Made by a program: the position numbers and the translations under genes
Notes under the pieces: model-generated
Database searches by the model: none
What the model was told of the DNA's origin: nothing
What the model saw: only the letters and a program-made list of their open reading frames with translations
Shown: piece after piece, positions 36,545 through 45,605 of the stretch
How positions within the stretch are numbered: position 1 is the first letter of the stretch
Layout: the number at the start of each line of letters is the position of its first letter
NCBI RefSeq assembly: GCF_013377755.1
Contig: NZ_JABXWR010000001.1
Location: 62,001-126,000, forward strand
DNA: 64,000 bases
Direction: 5' to 3'
From: Methanofollis tationis
GTDB lineage: Archaea; Halobacteriota; Methanomicrobia; Methanomicrobiales; Methanofollaceae

Positions 36545-37691
36545 GAGGACTTCGATCAACCCCCTCATTTTTCAAAAGATCGGTCTTCACCCCCCGATTC
36601 CTCGTTGAATTCCCGCGATTTTTACGTCACACCTCTCAATTCACTTTATTATCCCTCCTTTTTCTCTCACGAAAGATAGCTGCCGCTCAAGCAGTCTGTC
36701 GTTCAATTGTCAGCAGTTGTTTCAGGTTGAATGAAAGACACGAGAAGAGACATTTGACATGCGCTCGTGCGCAGGTTGTCACCCGGACATAACCTGCACG
36801 AAATTCCGTTTTGATCACGGCAAAGGGTCGCTCCACCAGGGATCGCGTCCTGCTGATTGCCTTGTTTCTGCGTTTCTCCTTGAGGGAAAGCGGATGATTT
36901 CGGACGGCGCGGTGCATGGTCTTGTCCATGGATGCTCGGGGCTTCACGCCGAAATATCCCTTGTCCCGGTAGACCGTCTCCCCCTTCTCTGAGAGGTCGA
37001 TCTGGCTGTCGTGGAGAGCAGCGGTCGTTGTTGTGATCCGTCTGATGAGTTGATGATCTTTGTCCAGGAGAATATGGAGTTTGTATCCGAAATACGATTT
37101 CGAACCCTTCTTCGTCCAGGTGCCATCGCGGCTTCGCCGCGTTTTTGCCTGGTCTCCGCGAGGGGTATCTGCACGCGCATGACCGGGATCTGAGGTGATG
37201 AAACTTGCGTCCTGGATCACGCCTCGCCGGATCGTCAATCCTTTCTGGTCGATCTGACGTTGCAACTCCCCCCAGATGGCCGTATCTTTTCCCGTTGCGA
37301 TCAGGCGTTCGCGGAAGAGCCAGATCGTCGAATTATCAGGGATTTTTGTCGGGTACCCGAGAAAGTGGCGGAAAGAAAGGCGATCATATGCTTCACGTTC
37401 GAGCTGCGGATCAGAAAGACCATACCACTGCTGAAGAACGAGAAGTTTGATCATGAAGACAACATCATAGTTCGGACGGCCGCCTTTTCCCTCGTCATTT
37501 GTGTACAGATCAGAAAGGAGGGGGCGGAAGGCATCCCAGTCGATCAAAGAGGAGACTTCACCCAGGGTGTTCCCGAGTTCAGATAGTTTGGCATATTCGT
37601 CCCGAATTGCAAAATTGAAGAATGTGCTCATTGAAAAAGGATCGATCCGAGAATACATAGTACTTTCGGAGGGAGGTATTTCGAAATCCTC
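36545..37691 (-). mobile_element. IS5-family insertion sequence, copy B (1147 bp)
   Basis: Same length and same ends as copy A at 2883-4029, in opposite orientation, and matching it throughout the stretches I compared. One end lies in the IS256 transposase remnant (36544), the other is followed by a 35-bp direct duplication of its own end (37692-37726). No 4-bp target duplication is seen between the present flanks (AGGA and ATAG), unlike the related element at 59176-60314. Confidence 0.88.
36687..37658 (-). CDS. IS5-family DDE transposase (copy B)
   Basis: The protein is residue-for-residue the same as that at 2916-3887, 323 residues from the first ATG in the element (or from 37631, MSTFFNFAIRDEY). 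All DDE motifs are intact. The frame remains open upstream to 37760 through the duplicated IS end, but that extension is accidental. It could mobilise in trans the related copies and remnants in this window. Confidence 0.9.
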   Translation of the reverse strand: MYSRIDPFSMSTFFNFAIRDEYAKLSELGNTLGEVSSLIDWDAFRPLLSDLYTNDEGKGGRPNYDVVFMIKLLVLQQWYGLSDPQLEREAYDRLSFRHFLGYPTKIPDNSTIWLFRERLIATGKDTAIWGELQRQIDQKGLTIRRGVIQDASFITSDPGHARADTPRGDQAKTRRSRDGTWTKKGSKSYFGYKLHILLDKDHQLIRRITTTTAALHDSQIDLSEKGETVYRDKGYFGVKPRASMDKTMHRAVRNHPLSLKEKRRNKAISRTRSLVERPFAVIKTEFRAGYVRVTTCARAHVKCLFSCLSFNLKQLLTIERQTA

Positions 37692-37726
37692 ATAGTACTT
37701 TCGGAGGGAGGTATTTCGAAATCCTC
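37657..37726. repeat. 35-bp tandem duplication at the IS end
   Basis: The last 35 bp of copy B (37657-37691, beginning ATAGTACTTTCGG and ending AAATCCTC) are repeated directly and perfectly at 37692-37726. The second unit therefore ends in a second terminal repeat. It may be left from two IS copies in tandem, one since deleted, or from aberrant transposition. Confidence 0.85.
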
Positions 37727-37732
37727 TGCAGT

Positions 37733-38077
37733 ATGTGCCAGGCAAAACTTCCCCATGCAAAAGAATGGGTGACGGATCACAAGAAGATGAGAGAGTCCCT
37801 GAAGAAAGGTGACAGAAAAATCGAGAAGGTGCTGCACGAATGCCTGGGCGACGAGACGTTCAGGAGCCGTATCTTCTTCCTCTTCCTCGCCCGCGCATGT
37901 GAGAGGACACAAGATCCTCCCTTCACCTGTGAGCGCTACCTGAGGGAGGAGATCCTCGCACTGGTGGTTCTGGAGGCGCTCAGGGGGGGATGGGCTAACT
38001 GTGCTGAGTGTCCGGGAGCGGGGGAGAGCGCCGGTACAGTCGAAGACCGGGAAGTCGATCACGATCGCCTCGACTGA
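37733..38077 (+). CDS. Small hypothetical protein
   Basis: 114 residues, unrecognised. Residues 15-80 look protein-like: KKMRESLKKGDRKIEKVLHE, RSRIFFLFLARACERT, then a helix YLREEILALVVLEALRGG. The C-terminal 30 residues are low complexity. The start lies 7 bp after the duplicated IS end, so the gene may have lost its 5' end and its original promoter. No partner nearby. An antisense frame also exists, so the call is tentative. Confidence 0.35.
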   Translation: MCQAKLPHAKEWVTDHKKMRESLKKGDRKIEKVLHECLGDETFRSRIFFLFLARACERTQDPPFTCERYLREEILALVVLEALRGGWANCAECPGAGESAGTVEDREVDHDRLD

Positions 38078-38162
38078 GGGAATGTGTCGGTGCCGGGGCA
38101 TGAGGAGATCACGATCGGGGTGAATGTGTACAGAAAAAAGTGAGAGTGTCATAAGAGGAGGC

Positions 38163-41100
38163 TTATGCCTCCCCTGAAATCTCCCGGCACACCTGCTCTG
38201 CCTGCATGAGCACCAGCTGCGTGGCCTCCTCCTGTTTGTCAGGCGGGTATTTATACTGCCTCAGAATCCTTTTGATTGTCCTCCGCATCCGTGCCCTGAC
38301 ATTTTCTTTGCGTGACCAGTCGATGGTGACATTCTCCTGCACTTTGACGACCAGTTCGCTGGCAATCTTCCGCAGGTCCTCGTCGGCCATCACCTCACGG
38401 GCGCTCTGGTTGTTTGCGAGAGCGTCGTAGAAGGCGATCTCGGCCTCTGAGAGGCCCATTTTCTCGCCCCGCTTGACCTCCTCGCGGATCTGGCGTGCGG
38501 TCTCGATCAACTGCTCGATAATGACCGCCGTCTCGACCGAGCGGTTCTCGTAGTTCAGGATTGTCTGGTCGAGCATCTCGGAGAATTTTCTGGACTGGAC
38601 CACGTTTTTCCGCATCCTGGTCTTGATCTCGTCGTTGATCAGTTTCCGCAGGAGTTCAACGGCGAGGTTTTTTTGCGGAAGTCCTCTGACTTCTGCAAGG
38701 AACTCGTCTGAGAGGATGGAGATGTCGGGGTTGCTCAGGCCGGCGGCCTTGAAGATCTCGACCGGGCCGTCGAGAGCGATGGCCCCTGAGATCAACTGGT
38801 TGACGGCATGGTCGAGGACGTCGGCAGGTTTACCTTTCCTGACGGTGTTTTTGAGGATCGAGGCACGGACCGACTGGAAGAAGGTGACGTCGTCCCTGAT
38901 CTCCCCTGCTGCTTCTTCGGTGACGGCCAGGGCATAGGCCGCCGAGAGTTGCATGACGGTGTCCAGGAAGTCTTCCTTGCCGTCGGGTTGTTTGAGGATG
39001 TGGTTCATGCCGCCGGTGATCAGGGCAAGCCGGCCCATCGGGTCGCCGCTCTTCCATTCTGACCATTTGAAGCCGTGCATCAGGTCGCAGCAGATCTGGT
39101 GCTTCTCCAGCATCATGGCGACGGCCTCTTCGAGTTCGTAGACGGTAAGGCCCTTGTGTTTCGTTGTGGTGTATTCGGCGAGGGCCGTCTTCATCCTGGG
39201 TGCGATACCGATGTAGTCGACCACAAGGCCACCTGGTTTGTCCTTGAAGACGCGGTCCACGCGGGCGATGGTCTGCATCAGGCCGTGGCCCTGCATGGGT
39301 TTGTCGACGTACATGGTGGTGAGGCAGGGGGCGTTGAAGCCGGTGTTCCACATGTCACGGACGATGACGATCGTGAAGGGATCGTCGGGGTCTTTGAACC
39401 GTTTTCTCAGGCCCCGGATCTGCTGTTTTGTCCGGATGTGTTTCTGCCAGTCCAGCCTCTCTCCGGGGGTGCCGGACATGATGACCTTGATGGCGCCGGC
39501 GGTGTCGTCGTCGCTGTCCCATTCGGGGTGGAGGCGGACGAGGGCGTTGTACATCTCGACACAGATCCGGCGGCTCATGCAGACGATCATGGCCTTGCCG
39601 GGGAGGACTTCCTGCTGTTGTGCGAAGTGGCGGTCGATGTCTGCGGCGATGGTCTCGATCCGGTGCGGTGTGCCGACGACGGCTTCGAGGGCGGCCCATT
39701 TGGATTTTATTTTGCCTCTGGTGTCTTCGTCCTCTTCTGAGACGATGTCGTCGAGTTCTTCGTCGAGTTTTGGCTTTTCTTCGTCGGGGAGGTCGAGTTT
39801 GACGTGCCGCCCTTCGTAGTAGATGGGGACGGTGACGTGGTCTTTTTGTGCCTGGAGGACGTCGTAGGTGCTGATGTCGTCGCCGAAGACCTGCCGGGTG
39901 TCGCGGTCCTTGAGGGAGATGGGGGTGCCGGTGAAGCCGATGGCGGTGGCGTTGGGGAGGGCCTGCCTGATGTATGCGGCAAAGCCGTATCTGATGTGGC
40001 CGGTCTTTTCGTTGATATGGCCTGTGAAGCCGTACTGGCTTTCGTGGGCTTCGTCGGCGATTAAGATGATGTTGCGCCGGTCGGAGAGGAGGGGGTGGTG
40101 TGCTTCTTCTTTGGTGGGGAAGAATTTCTGGACGGTGGAGAAGACGATGCCGCCGGCCTGCCGGCCGTGGAGGAGGTCCCTGAGGTTGGCCCGGCTTGCG
40201 GCCTGGACGGGTTCCTGCCTGAGGTGGTCCTGGCATTCGGCGAAGGTGTCGAAGAGCTGGTCGTCGAGGTCGTTCTGGTCGGTGAGGACGACGATGGTCG
40301 GGTTTTTCAGGTCAGCGGCGAGGGCGAGTTTGCGGGCGTAGAATACCATGGTAAGACTTTTGCCCGAGCCCTGGGTGTGCCAGATGACGCCGCCTTTCTG
40401 GTCGCCGCCCGTTGATGCGGCGCGGATGGTGCTTTCGATGGCGGCTTTGACGGCGAAGAACTGGTGGTAGCCGGCATTGATCTTGGTGAGGCTGGTGCCG
40501 CTGTTCTGGAAGAGGATGAAGTCCTGGAGGTATTCGGTGAGGCGGTGGGGGTGGAAGAGGCCGTGGATGAGGACGTCGAGTTCCGGGGTGGCCTCGGGGG
40601 CGGTGGTGTCGCCGTCGACCGTGCGCCAGGGCATGAAGTATTCTCTGCCGGCGGTGAGCGATCCGGTGCGGGCCTCGACGCCGTCGGAGATGACGAGGAG
40701 TTCGTTGGTGGCGAAGAGGGAGGGGATCTGTTGTATGTAGGTCTGGAGCTGGTTGTAGGCGGTCCAGATGTCAGTGGCGGGGTCGGCGGGGTTTTTGAGT
40801 TCGATCACGGCGATGGGGAGGCCGTTGACGAAGATGACGATGTCGGGCCGACGGTTACGGTTGTTCTCGGTGACGGTGTACTGGTTGACGGCGAGCCATT
40901 CGTTGTTTTCAGGGGTGGCAGGATCGAAGATCCGGACCGGGGCGCTGCGGATGCGGCCGTCTGGACCGCGGTATTCGACGGTGACGCCTTCGGTGAGGTG
41001 CTGGTGGAAGGTGCGGTTGGTTTCGATGAGGGAGGGGGAGGCGGTGCGGATGAGTTTCCTGAAGGCCTCGTCGAGGGCCTCGCGCGGGAGGTCGGGGTTG

Positions 41101-41279
41101 ATCCTGGCGATGGCGTCCTGCAACCGTCGGGTGAGGAGGGGCTGGTCGTAGTTTTCGCGCTCCGGGGTTGTTCCGTCGGGGGCGATGTCAGGGCCGTGGA
41201 GGATGGTGTAGCCCATCTCTGCAAACCAGGCGAGCGCCGCGGTCTCGACTTCGTCTTCGGTGAAGGTGTGGTGTCCCAT
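38163..41279 (-). CDS. hsdR: Type I restriction enzyme, restriction/translocation subunit
   Basis: 1038 residues from ATG 41279 (MGHHTFTEDEVE), 8 bp after fic. HsdR cuts unmodified DNA after ATP-driven translocation by the HsdR2M2S complex. The N-terminal nuclease domain has RRPDIVIFVNGLPIAVIELK (Asp146, Glu160, Lys162). Helicase motifs are TQGSGKSLTMV (304-308), IADEAHESQYG (DEAH at 409-412) and IGFTGTPI. A long C-terminal helical region (EENVTIDWSRKENVRARMRRTIKRIL-type end) binds the methylase core. It is the last gene of the type I operon and appears intact. Confidence 0.96.
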   Translation of the reverse strand: MGHHTFTEDEVETAALAWFAEMGYTILHGPDIAPDGTTPERENYDQPLLTRRLQDAIARINPDLPREALDEAFRKLIRTASPSLIETNRTFHQHLTEGVTVEYRGPDGRIRSAPVRIFDPATPENNEWLAVNQYTVTENNRNRRPDIVIFVNGLPIAVIELKNPADPATDIWTAYNQLQTYIQQIPSLFATNELLVISDGVEARTGSLTAGREYFMPWRTVDGDTTAPEATPELDVLIHGLFHPHRLTEYLQDFILFQNSGTSLTKINAGYHQFFAVKAAIESTIRAASTGGDQKGGVIWHTQGSGKSLTMVFYARKLALAADLKNPTIVVLTDQNDLDDQLFDTFAECQDHLRQEPVQAASRANLRDLLHGRQAGGIVFSTVQKFFPTKEEAHHPLLSDRRNIILIADEAHESQYGFTGHINEKTGHIRYGFAAYIRQALPNATAIGFTGTPISLKDRDTRQVFGDDISTYDVLQAQKDHVTVPIYYEGRHVKLDLPDEEKPKLDEELDDIVSEEDEDTRGKIKSKWAALEAVVGTPHRIETIAADIDRHFAQQQEVLPGKAMIVCMSRRICVEMYNALVRLHPEWDSDDDTAGAIKVIMSGTPGERLDWQKHIRTKQQIRGLRKRFKDPDDPFTIVIVRDMWNTGFNAPCLTTMYVDKPMQGHGLMQTIARVDRVFKDKPGGLVVDYIGIAPRMKTALAEYTTTKHKGLTVYELEEAVAMMLEKHQICCDLMHGFKWSEWKSGDPMGRLALITGGMNHILKQPDGKEDFLDTVMQLSAAYALAVTEEAAGEIRDDVTFFQSVRASILKNTVRKGKPADVLDHAVNQLISGAIALDGPVEIFKAAGLSNPDISILSDEFLAEVRGLPQKNLAVELLRKLINDEIKTRMRKNVVQSRKFSEMLDQTILNYENRSVETAVIIEQLIETARQIREEVKRGEKMGLSEAEIAFYDALANNQSAREVMADEDLRKIASELVVKVQENVTIDWSRKENVRARMRRTIKRILRQYKYPPDKQEEATQLVLMQAEQVCREISGEA

Positions 41280-41287
41280 TTGTTCGC

Positions 41288-42622
41288 CTATTTCTTTTTC
41301 TCGTCCCAGAGGTCGCATCCTTCGTTGAAGATGAAGATGAACTCCCGGCCGCGTTTTTCTTTTCTGATGTAGCCCTGGTCGGCGAGGCTGAGGAGGTCGG
41401 TCCTGGCCGTCTGGTAGACGACGCCGTGGGTCTCCGAGACCTCTCTGATGGTGAAATACTCGTCGCTGTGCTCCATCATCTGTCGCAGGATGTCTGCCTG
41501 CCTTTGATTGATGTTTTGGATAGTTTTAATTATCGCTTTTGTTGCGTTCTGCTCGCTCTGTTTTTTCTCGATGTAGGCGAGCAGGTCTCTCCGGGCCTCA
41601 TCGATGCACCGGATATGATACTGGATGAAGTAGGTAAGGTCCATCTCGTCGTATTCGGTGTGGAGGTAGGCGAGGGCGTAGTCTTTCTTGGACCGGAGGA
41701 TGATCCGGGAGATGGGCATGTACTCGAAGAGCCAGTAGCCCCGAGAGAGGACGTACCAGTAGAAGATGCTGCGTGCGGTCCTGCCGTTGCCGTCCTCGAA
41801 GGGGTGGATGTAGCCGATGAGGAAGTGGAGGATGATCCCCTTTATGATGGGGTGGATGAATGTGCCGGCATCGTCGTCAGGGGCGTTTGCAAACCGGCAG
41901 AGTTCTTCGATCATCTCCCAGATTCTGGTGTGCTCCGGGGGTGTGTGGTGGACGACGCCGGTGACCGGGTCGGCGACGACAATCTCATCGTTGTCTCTGA
42001 ACCGCCCGACGGCCCCCTCGTCCAGGGTGTTCTCGGTGACAAAGAGGTGGATGTCGATGATGAACTCCGGGGTGAGGGGAGTGTCCTTCTGGTCCCGGAT
42101 GTAGCGCATCGCCCGGTAGTTGTTGACGATCATCTGCTCGGACTTATCCCGTGGCTCTCTCCCCTTCCGGAGCATCTCTTTGGCGACCCTGTGGGTGGTC
42201 GCCGCCCCTTCGAGGACGCTGGAAGCGATGGCCTCCTCCATGAGCGAGTTGATGATGTAGGACTGTTCGAGCCTGATGGTCTTGTTATGGATCTGGATCG
42301 TGCCGGAGAGGTACTGGTCGAAGATGTGGAGGCTGCGCGAGATTTCGGGTGTGGTCGAGTATTTCAGGTCGAGGGGCGGGTAGGGGACGGGTTCGTAGCG
42401 CATGGTACGGAGTATCTTCATCGTCGCCCAGGTGGCCATCCGCTTCTCGGCGTCGGGGACGCGGTACCTGAGGTCGTCCCAGGAGAGGTAGCGGGCGTTG
42501 TATTCGGTCACCGCCTGTCTGAACTCCGGGTCGCGCTGGACTGTATTGATCGTGCGGAGGGCGGTTTCGTCCCACGTTGTGGGTGGCTTTTCCGGGAGTT
42601 TTTTCATGGGTCGACCTGCCAA
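41288..42622 (-). CDS. Fic-domain protein with N-terminal inhibitory motif and C-terminal winged helix
   Basis: 444 residues from TTG 42622, or 439 from ATG 42607. The Fic catalytic motif is HPFEDGNGR (273-281), which transfers AMP from ATP to a hydroxyl on a target protein. SSVLEGA (134-140) matches the inhibitory (S/T)xxxEG helix, so this is a self-inhibited Fic protein. The C-terminal 80 residues (QRQADILRQMMEHSDEYFTIREV, RTDLLSLADQGYI) form a winged-helix DNA-binding domain. It lies between hsdS and hsdR, 8 bp before hsdR, directly after a duplicated palindrome it may bind. The target, perhaps an Hsd subunit, is unknown. Confidence 0.93.
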   Translation of the reverse strand: MAGRPMKKLPEKPPTTWDETALRTINTVQRDPEFRQAVTEYNARYLSWDDLRYRVPDAEKRMATWATMKILRTMRYEPVPYPPLDLKYSTTPEISRSLHIFDQYLSGTIQIHNKTIRLEQSYIINSLMEEAIASSVLEGAATTHRVAKEMLRKGREPRDKSEQMIVNNYRAMRYIRDQKDTPLTPEFIIDIHLFVTENTLDEGAVGRFRDNDEIVVADPVTGVVHHTPPEHTRIWEMIEELCRFANAPDDDAGTFIHPIIKGIILHFLIGYIHPFEDGNGRTARSIFYWYVLSRGYWLFEYMPISRIILRSKKDYALAYLHTEYDEMDLTYFIQYHIRCIDEARRDLLAYIEKKQSEQNATKAIIKTIQNINQRQADILRQMMEHSDEYFTIREVSETHGVVYQTARTDLLSLADQGYIRKEKRGREFIFIFNEGCDLWDEKKK

Positions 42623-42623
42623 A

Positions 42624-42712
42624 TACTAATTTGATACAGTTTAGTATTTCATTAGTATTTCGATCCCGATCGATAAAATACTAATTTTACACAAATTAGT
42701 AGTTCGTTAGTA
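42624..42712 (-). promoter_or_regulatory. Duplicated palindromic operator before fic-hsdR
   Basis: Two units 55 bp apart. In each, TACTAATTT is followed after 5 bp by its inverse: 42624-42632/42638-42646 (AGTTTAGTA, two mismatches) and 42679-42687/42693-42701 (AAATTAGTA, perfect). Each unit also has an extra half-site TTAGTA at the same offset (42652-42657 and 42707-42712). The near unit touches the start codon, so a bound protein would block transcription or translation of fic-hsdR. The repressor may be the Fic winged helix (inference). Confidence 0.75.
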
Positions 42713-42768
42713 TTTCACGGGGGGAGAATAAGGGTCGGGGGAGGGATGGCGTCTTTCCCTTCTGAGGT

Positions 42769-44151
42769 TCACCATCGACGTGCCTGTGTCTGTTCTATGG
42801 TGGCTCTCTCTCCTTCGTCAACCGGCACCCTGACCTCCCCGGAGATGAGTCTGGGGAGGAGGGTGTCGCGGAGGGCGGCGAGGGTGCGGGATTCTTCGTC
42901 CTTCTGCTTGATAAGCACCATAATAGATTTTACAATCCTCTCAAAACTTTTTGCAATGTCAGAGGACGGAACAACAACCAGATAGTTCTCAAAACAAGAA
43001 GCGGAGACCCTCTGCCGTCCACTTGTTCCAGTCATATTCAGGATTGCATATGTTCGGAGTTCTTCCGATCTCGCAAGGCAGTAGCCATATTCCTTTGGCA
43101 GAGGAGGCTTTGGTCGGAATACAATGTATTCGGTAGATCCCCACCCTACCTGATCGTCCTTCAGGAAATCGACATATGCAGTTTTTCCGTTTTCAAGGCA
43201 TGGGGTGATTCGAGCGAGAAGGGTATCACCATTCATGAACTTGACACCAGATCCGAATGGTCGGTCCACCCATTCGATAGCGCGATGCCCTTGCATGGGC
43301 ATGTTCTTCATATCAAGGTAAGGAGCGACCTCCCCTTTCGACAGAGAAACACGTGGGTTAACTTCGATGACCTCAGTAAGAGGTGCAACTCTCCACCCAA
43401 CCGGCACCTCCCGTCCATCCACCTCCTCAAACCCATCAGGAAACAGCGCCGCCGTCTCCTCGTCCATGCCAGCGGGCGCCCGCCCCTCGGCCTTCGCCCG
43501 CACCGGGTCGAAGTCCACGAACCATGATGTGAAGAGCGCCTGCGCCATCGCTTCGAGGGTGGCGTTTATTTTGCGGTTCAGTTCGATTTTGTCGTCGAGG
43601 GAGGAGAGGATGCGGGCGATGGCGTGTTGTTCGGGGAGAGGGGGATAGTATATCGGAATGTCGCTGAGAATTTTGGTATTCAATGAAGGCATTGTGGCCC
43701 CAACTGCAATACTTCGGATGTATTCTTTAAACGAATCCAAACCGAAAAAATACGACAAATAAACGGGATCAATAACTTCTCGATTCACCCTGACGCGAAG
43801 GCATCTGCCCGAAAAAAGCCATCCATCTTCTGTTTTTCGGACCAGTGCCCTTCGATCCACAGATCCTACACGGCTAAAAACAATGTCTCCGCACTTCAGA
43901 GAATATTTTTTCAATCTAATTCTATCTTCATCAGAAACAAAAGGCGTATTTTCATGGAGTATTCGATTCTCTCCTAAATGTTCAACTGTTATTATCGGCG
44001 TTCCTGATTCAACATAATCTTCATTATGCAACTGACTCCCAAATGGGCCAGTTTGGACTCCAACTTTTGGTATGCAAATCTGTTCTAGTTTTGACTCAGA
44101 GAAATCACACGAAATATGGCCATAGAGAGTTAATTGGGTTTTTACTGTCAT
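42769..44151 (-). CDS. hsdS: Type I restriction enzyme specificity subunit
   Basis: 460 residues from ATG 44151 (GGTGGT 4 bp upstream). HsdS binds DNA through two target-recognition domains and dictates the sequence methylated and restricted. The first TRD is about 10-165 (VGVQTGPFGSQLHNEDY opening), and it ends in the conserved helix PPLPEQHAIARILSSLDDKIEL (about 180-205). The second TRD is about 245-400 (VNPRVSLSKGE, then GSGVKFMNGDTLLARITPCLENGK), followed by a second helix with LAALRDTLLPRLISGEV. Two complete TRDs imply a functional bipartite target. hsdM lies 10.5 kb upstream, across inserted material. Confidence 0.94.
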   Translation of the reverse strand: MTVKTQLTLYGHISCDFSESKLEQICIPKVGVQTGPFGSQLHNEDYVESGTPIITVEHLGENRILHENTPFVSDEDRIRLKKYSLKCGDIVFSRVGSVDRRALVRKTEDGWLFSGRCLRVRVNREVIDPVYLSYFFGLDSFKEYIRSIAVGATMPSLNTKILSDIPIYYPPLPEQHAIARILSSLDDKIELNRKINATLEAMAQALFTSWFVDFDPVRAKAEGRAPAGMDEETAALFPDGFEEVDGREVPVGWRVAPLTEVIEVNPRVSLSKGEVAPYLDMKNMPMQGHRAIEWVDRPFGSGVKFMNGDTLLARITPCLENGKTAYVDFLKDDQVGWGSTEYIVFRPKPPLPKEYGYCLARSEELRTYAILNMTGTSGRQRVSASCFENYLVVVPSSDIAKSFERIVKSIMVLIKQKDEESRTLAALRDTLLPRLISGEVRVPVDEGERATIEQTQARRW

Positions 44152-44152
44152 A

Positions 44153-44440
44153 TTACCACCAAATCTCTTTAAGTATTGCAGCAGCAACTGTTCCTGCCAT
44201 GTCACCGATGAACATCTCTGGAAGAGCATCAACAAAAATTTCAATCGCGTTTGAAATAATCTCTACACTCTCCTCTATTGATTCAGGTTTAACAAATAAT
44301 AATAAAATAAGGGGAATAAGGAGAATAAATGACCCTATATCTGAGTAGATTTTGTAAATATTATATCCACAGAGAATAGTTGTGCCAAATCCTAGAATAG
44401 CAAAGAGAACGCAAACTAAAAAAAATGATAAATAATCCAT
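44153..44440 (-). CDS. Small membrane protein upstream of hsdS
   Basis: 95 residues, unrecognised. Two N-terminal hydrophobic segments (about 3-25, FFLVCVLFAILGFGTTILCG, and 34-51, SFILLIPLILLLFV) precede an acidic amphipathic region (ESIEESVEIISNAIEIFVDAL). It is AT-richer than its neighbours. The stop is 1 bp from the hsdS start, so the two are co-translated. It could be a membrane-linked defence effector or a leader acquired with the insertion. Confidence 0.55.
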   Translation of the reverse strand: MDYLSFFLVCVLFAILGFGTTILCGYNIYKIYSDIGSFILLIPLILLLFVKPESIEESVEIISNAIEIFVDALPEMFIGDMAGTVAAAILKEIWW

Positions 44441-44604
44441 CCTGCTCCCCTAATTAATTCTATTAAAGAACTCTGTTCTTATTTTCAAAGCCAAATGAGC
44501 ACCAAAGGAAATTTATAGGGTCTTTCTTCTCCATAGTCTCATTTATTATTTTCTTCATTAAAAGAGATAAATTCCAAAAACATCTTTCCCATCTCTGTTG
44601 TTCT

Positions 44605-45543
44605 TGAACCCAAACTCCTCAAGCATTAGGGAATATATCGAGTTCCAGTTTCTCCGCGATCTTCCGCACCCCCTTCGGCACCTCGGTGATCCGTCTCTCC
44701 TCCCCCGCTCCCACCGCGTACACCTTTGAGAGTTTCAGCAGCAGCCCCTGCGGTGACAGGTGCGCTGTCATCCCCGCCCTCTTGATCCGGTTCAGGATCC
44801 GGCAGTAGAGATAGAGACAGAGAAACCCGACAAAGACATGGCCGAACACCGCCGTTGCGTCCCGGAGGTAGAGCTTGTCTGCCTGGATCAAACTCTTGAA
44901 CGCAGCAAAATGGTCCTCGACCAGGTTTCTCGACTTATACATCTGGTAGATCTCCTGGGGCTCCGCCTTCACCGAGGAGAGGATCAGGATCCGGCCCGCA
45001 CGCTTCAGCCTCACGTTCAGCGCTTCCCGATCGATCTCTCCCTCCTCCAGCAGGCGGTAGAGGGTCTTCTCCTCTTCGACCTTCAGGTCGGCATCCTCGT
45101 AGAGATAGAGTGTCAGTCCGTCGATCTCCCTTTTACCGGCATGGATCAGCCGTTTGTGGTAGAAGAAGTGGTCGGTGAGATGGATCCTGATCTCGTACCT
45201 GGTGCTATTGCGGCGTTGCGGGAGGACGAACGGGATCTTCGCCTTGATCAGGGCTGCTTCATTCTTCTCTGAGACGAATCCACGATCGAGGACAAGGATC
45301 CCTCCTGGTGCTGCGATCTCGGCGAGGGATCCAACGAGAGTCGAGACATCCCTGACCGAACCCGGCAGGGCGCGGATCATCACCGGAAGGCCGGTGTCCA
45401 TGGCGCTGAAGAGTGCAATGTTCACCTGGGGCAGCCAGACCCCTTCAGCGTTGTAGCCGAACTCTGCCAGGTTTACGGTGTCGGAGGAAGAGAAGATGAA
45501 CGAGAGGTCGTAGATGAGCCGGTTCGATTGTGAGGAGAGGTAC
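44605..45543 (-). mobile_element. 5'-truncated IS4/IS1634-type element
   Basis: This is a truncated copy of the element at 51151-52589, nearly identical until the match ends at 45543 after GAGGAGAGGTAC. About the first 165 residues of the transposase and the left end of the element are missing. The retained end begins CCCAAACTCCTCA, as in the complete copy. The frame at 44619-45584 starts in foreign sequence (MNEMRGRKELEKYW) and is presumably inactive. Confidence 0.85.
44619..45543 (-). pseudogene. Truncated DDE transposase (IS4/IS1634 type)
   Basis: It retains the central and C-terminal DDE core: NLAEFGYNAEGVWLPQVN, GGILVLDRGFVSEKN (second Asp) and the Glu in SRNLVEDHFAAFKSLI. The N-terminal DNA-binding third and probably the first catalytic Asp region are incomplete. 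Differences from the complete copy at 51162-52589 are few (for example KAKIPF against EAKIPF), so the truncation is recent. Confidence 0.85.
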
Positions 45544-45605
45544 CAGTACTTCTCTAATTCCTTCCTCCCTCTCATTTCATTCAACGGCGTTTCTCGCTCC
45601 CTTTC

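Noticed and set aside
37692-37760. Extended start of the copy-B transposase
   Set aside because: The extra residues come from the duplicated IS end and flank and do not occur in copies A or C.
42624-42712. Short CRISPR-like repeat pair
   Set aside because: Only two units; the repeat covers the whole 55 bp as palindrome plus half-site rather than repeat and unrelated spacer, and no cas genes are present.
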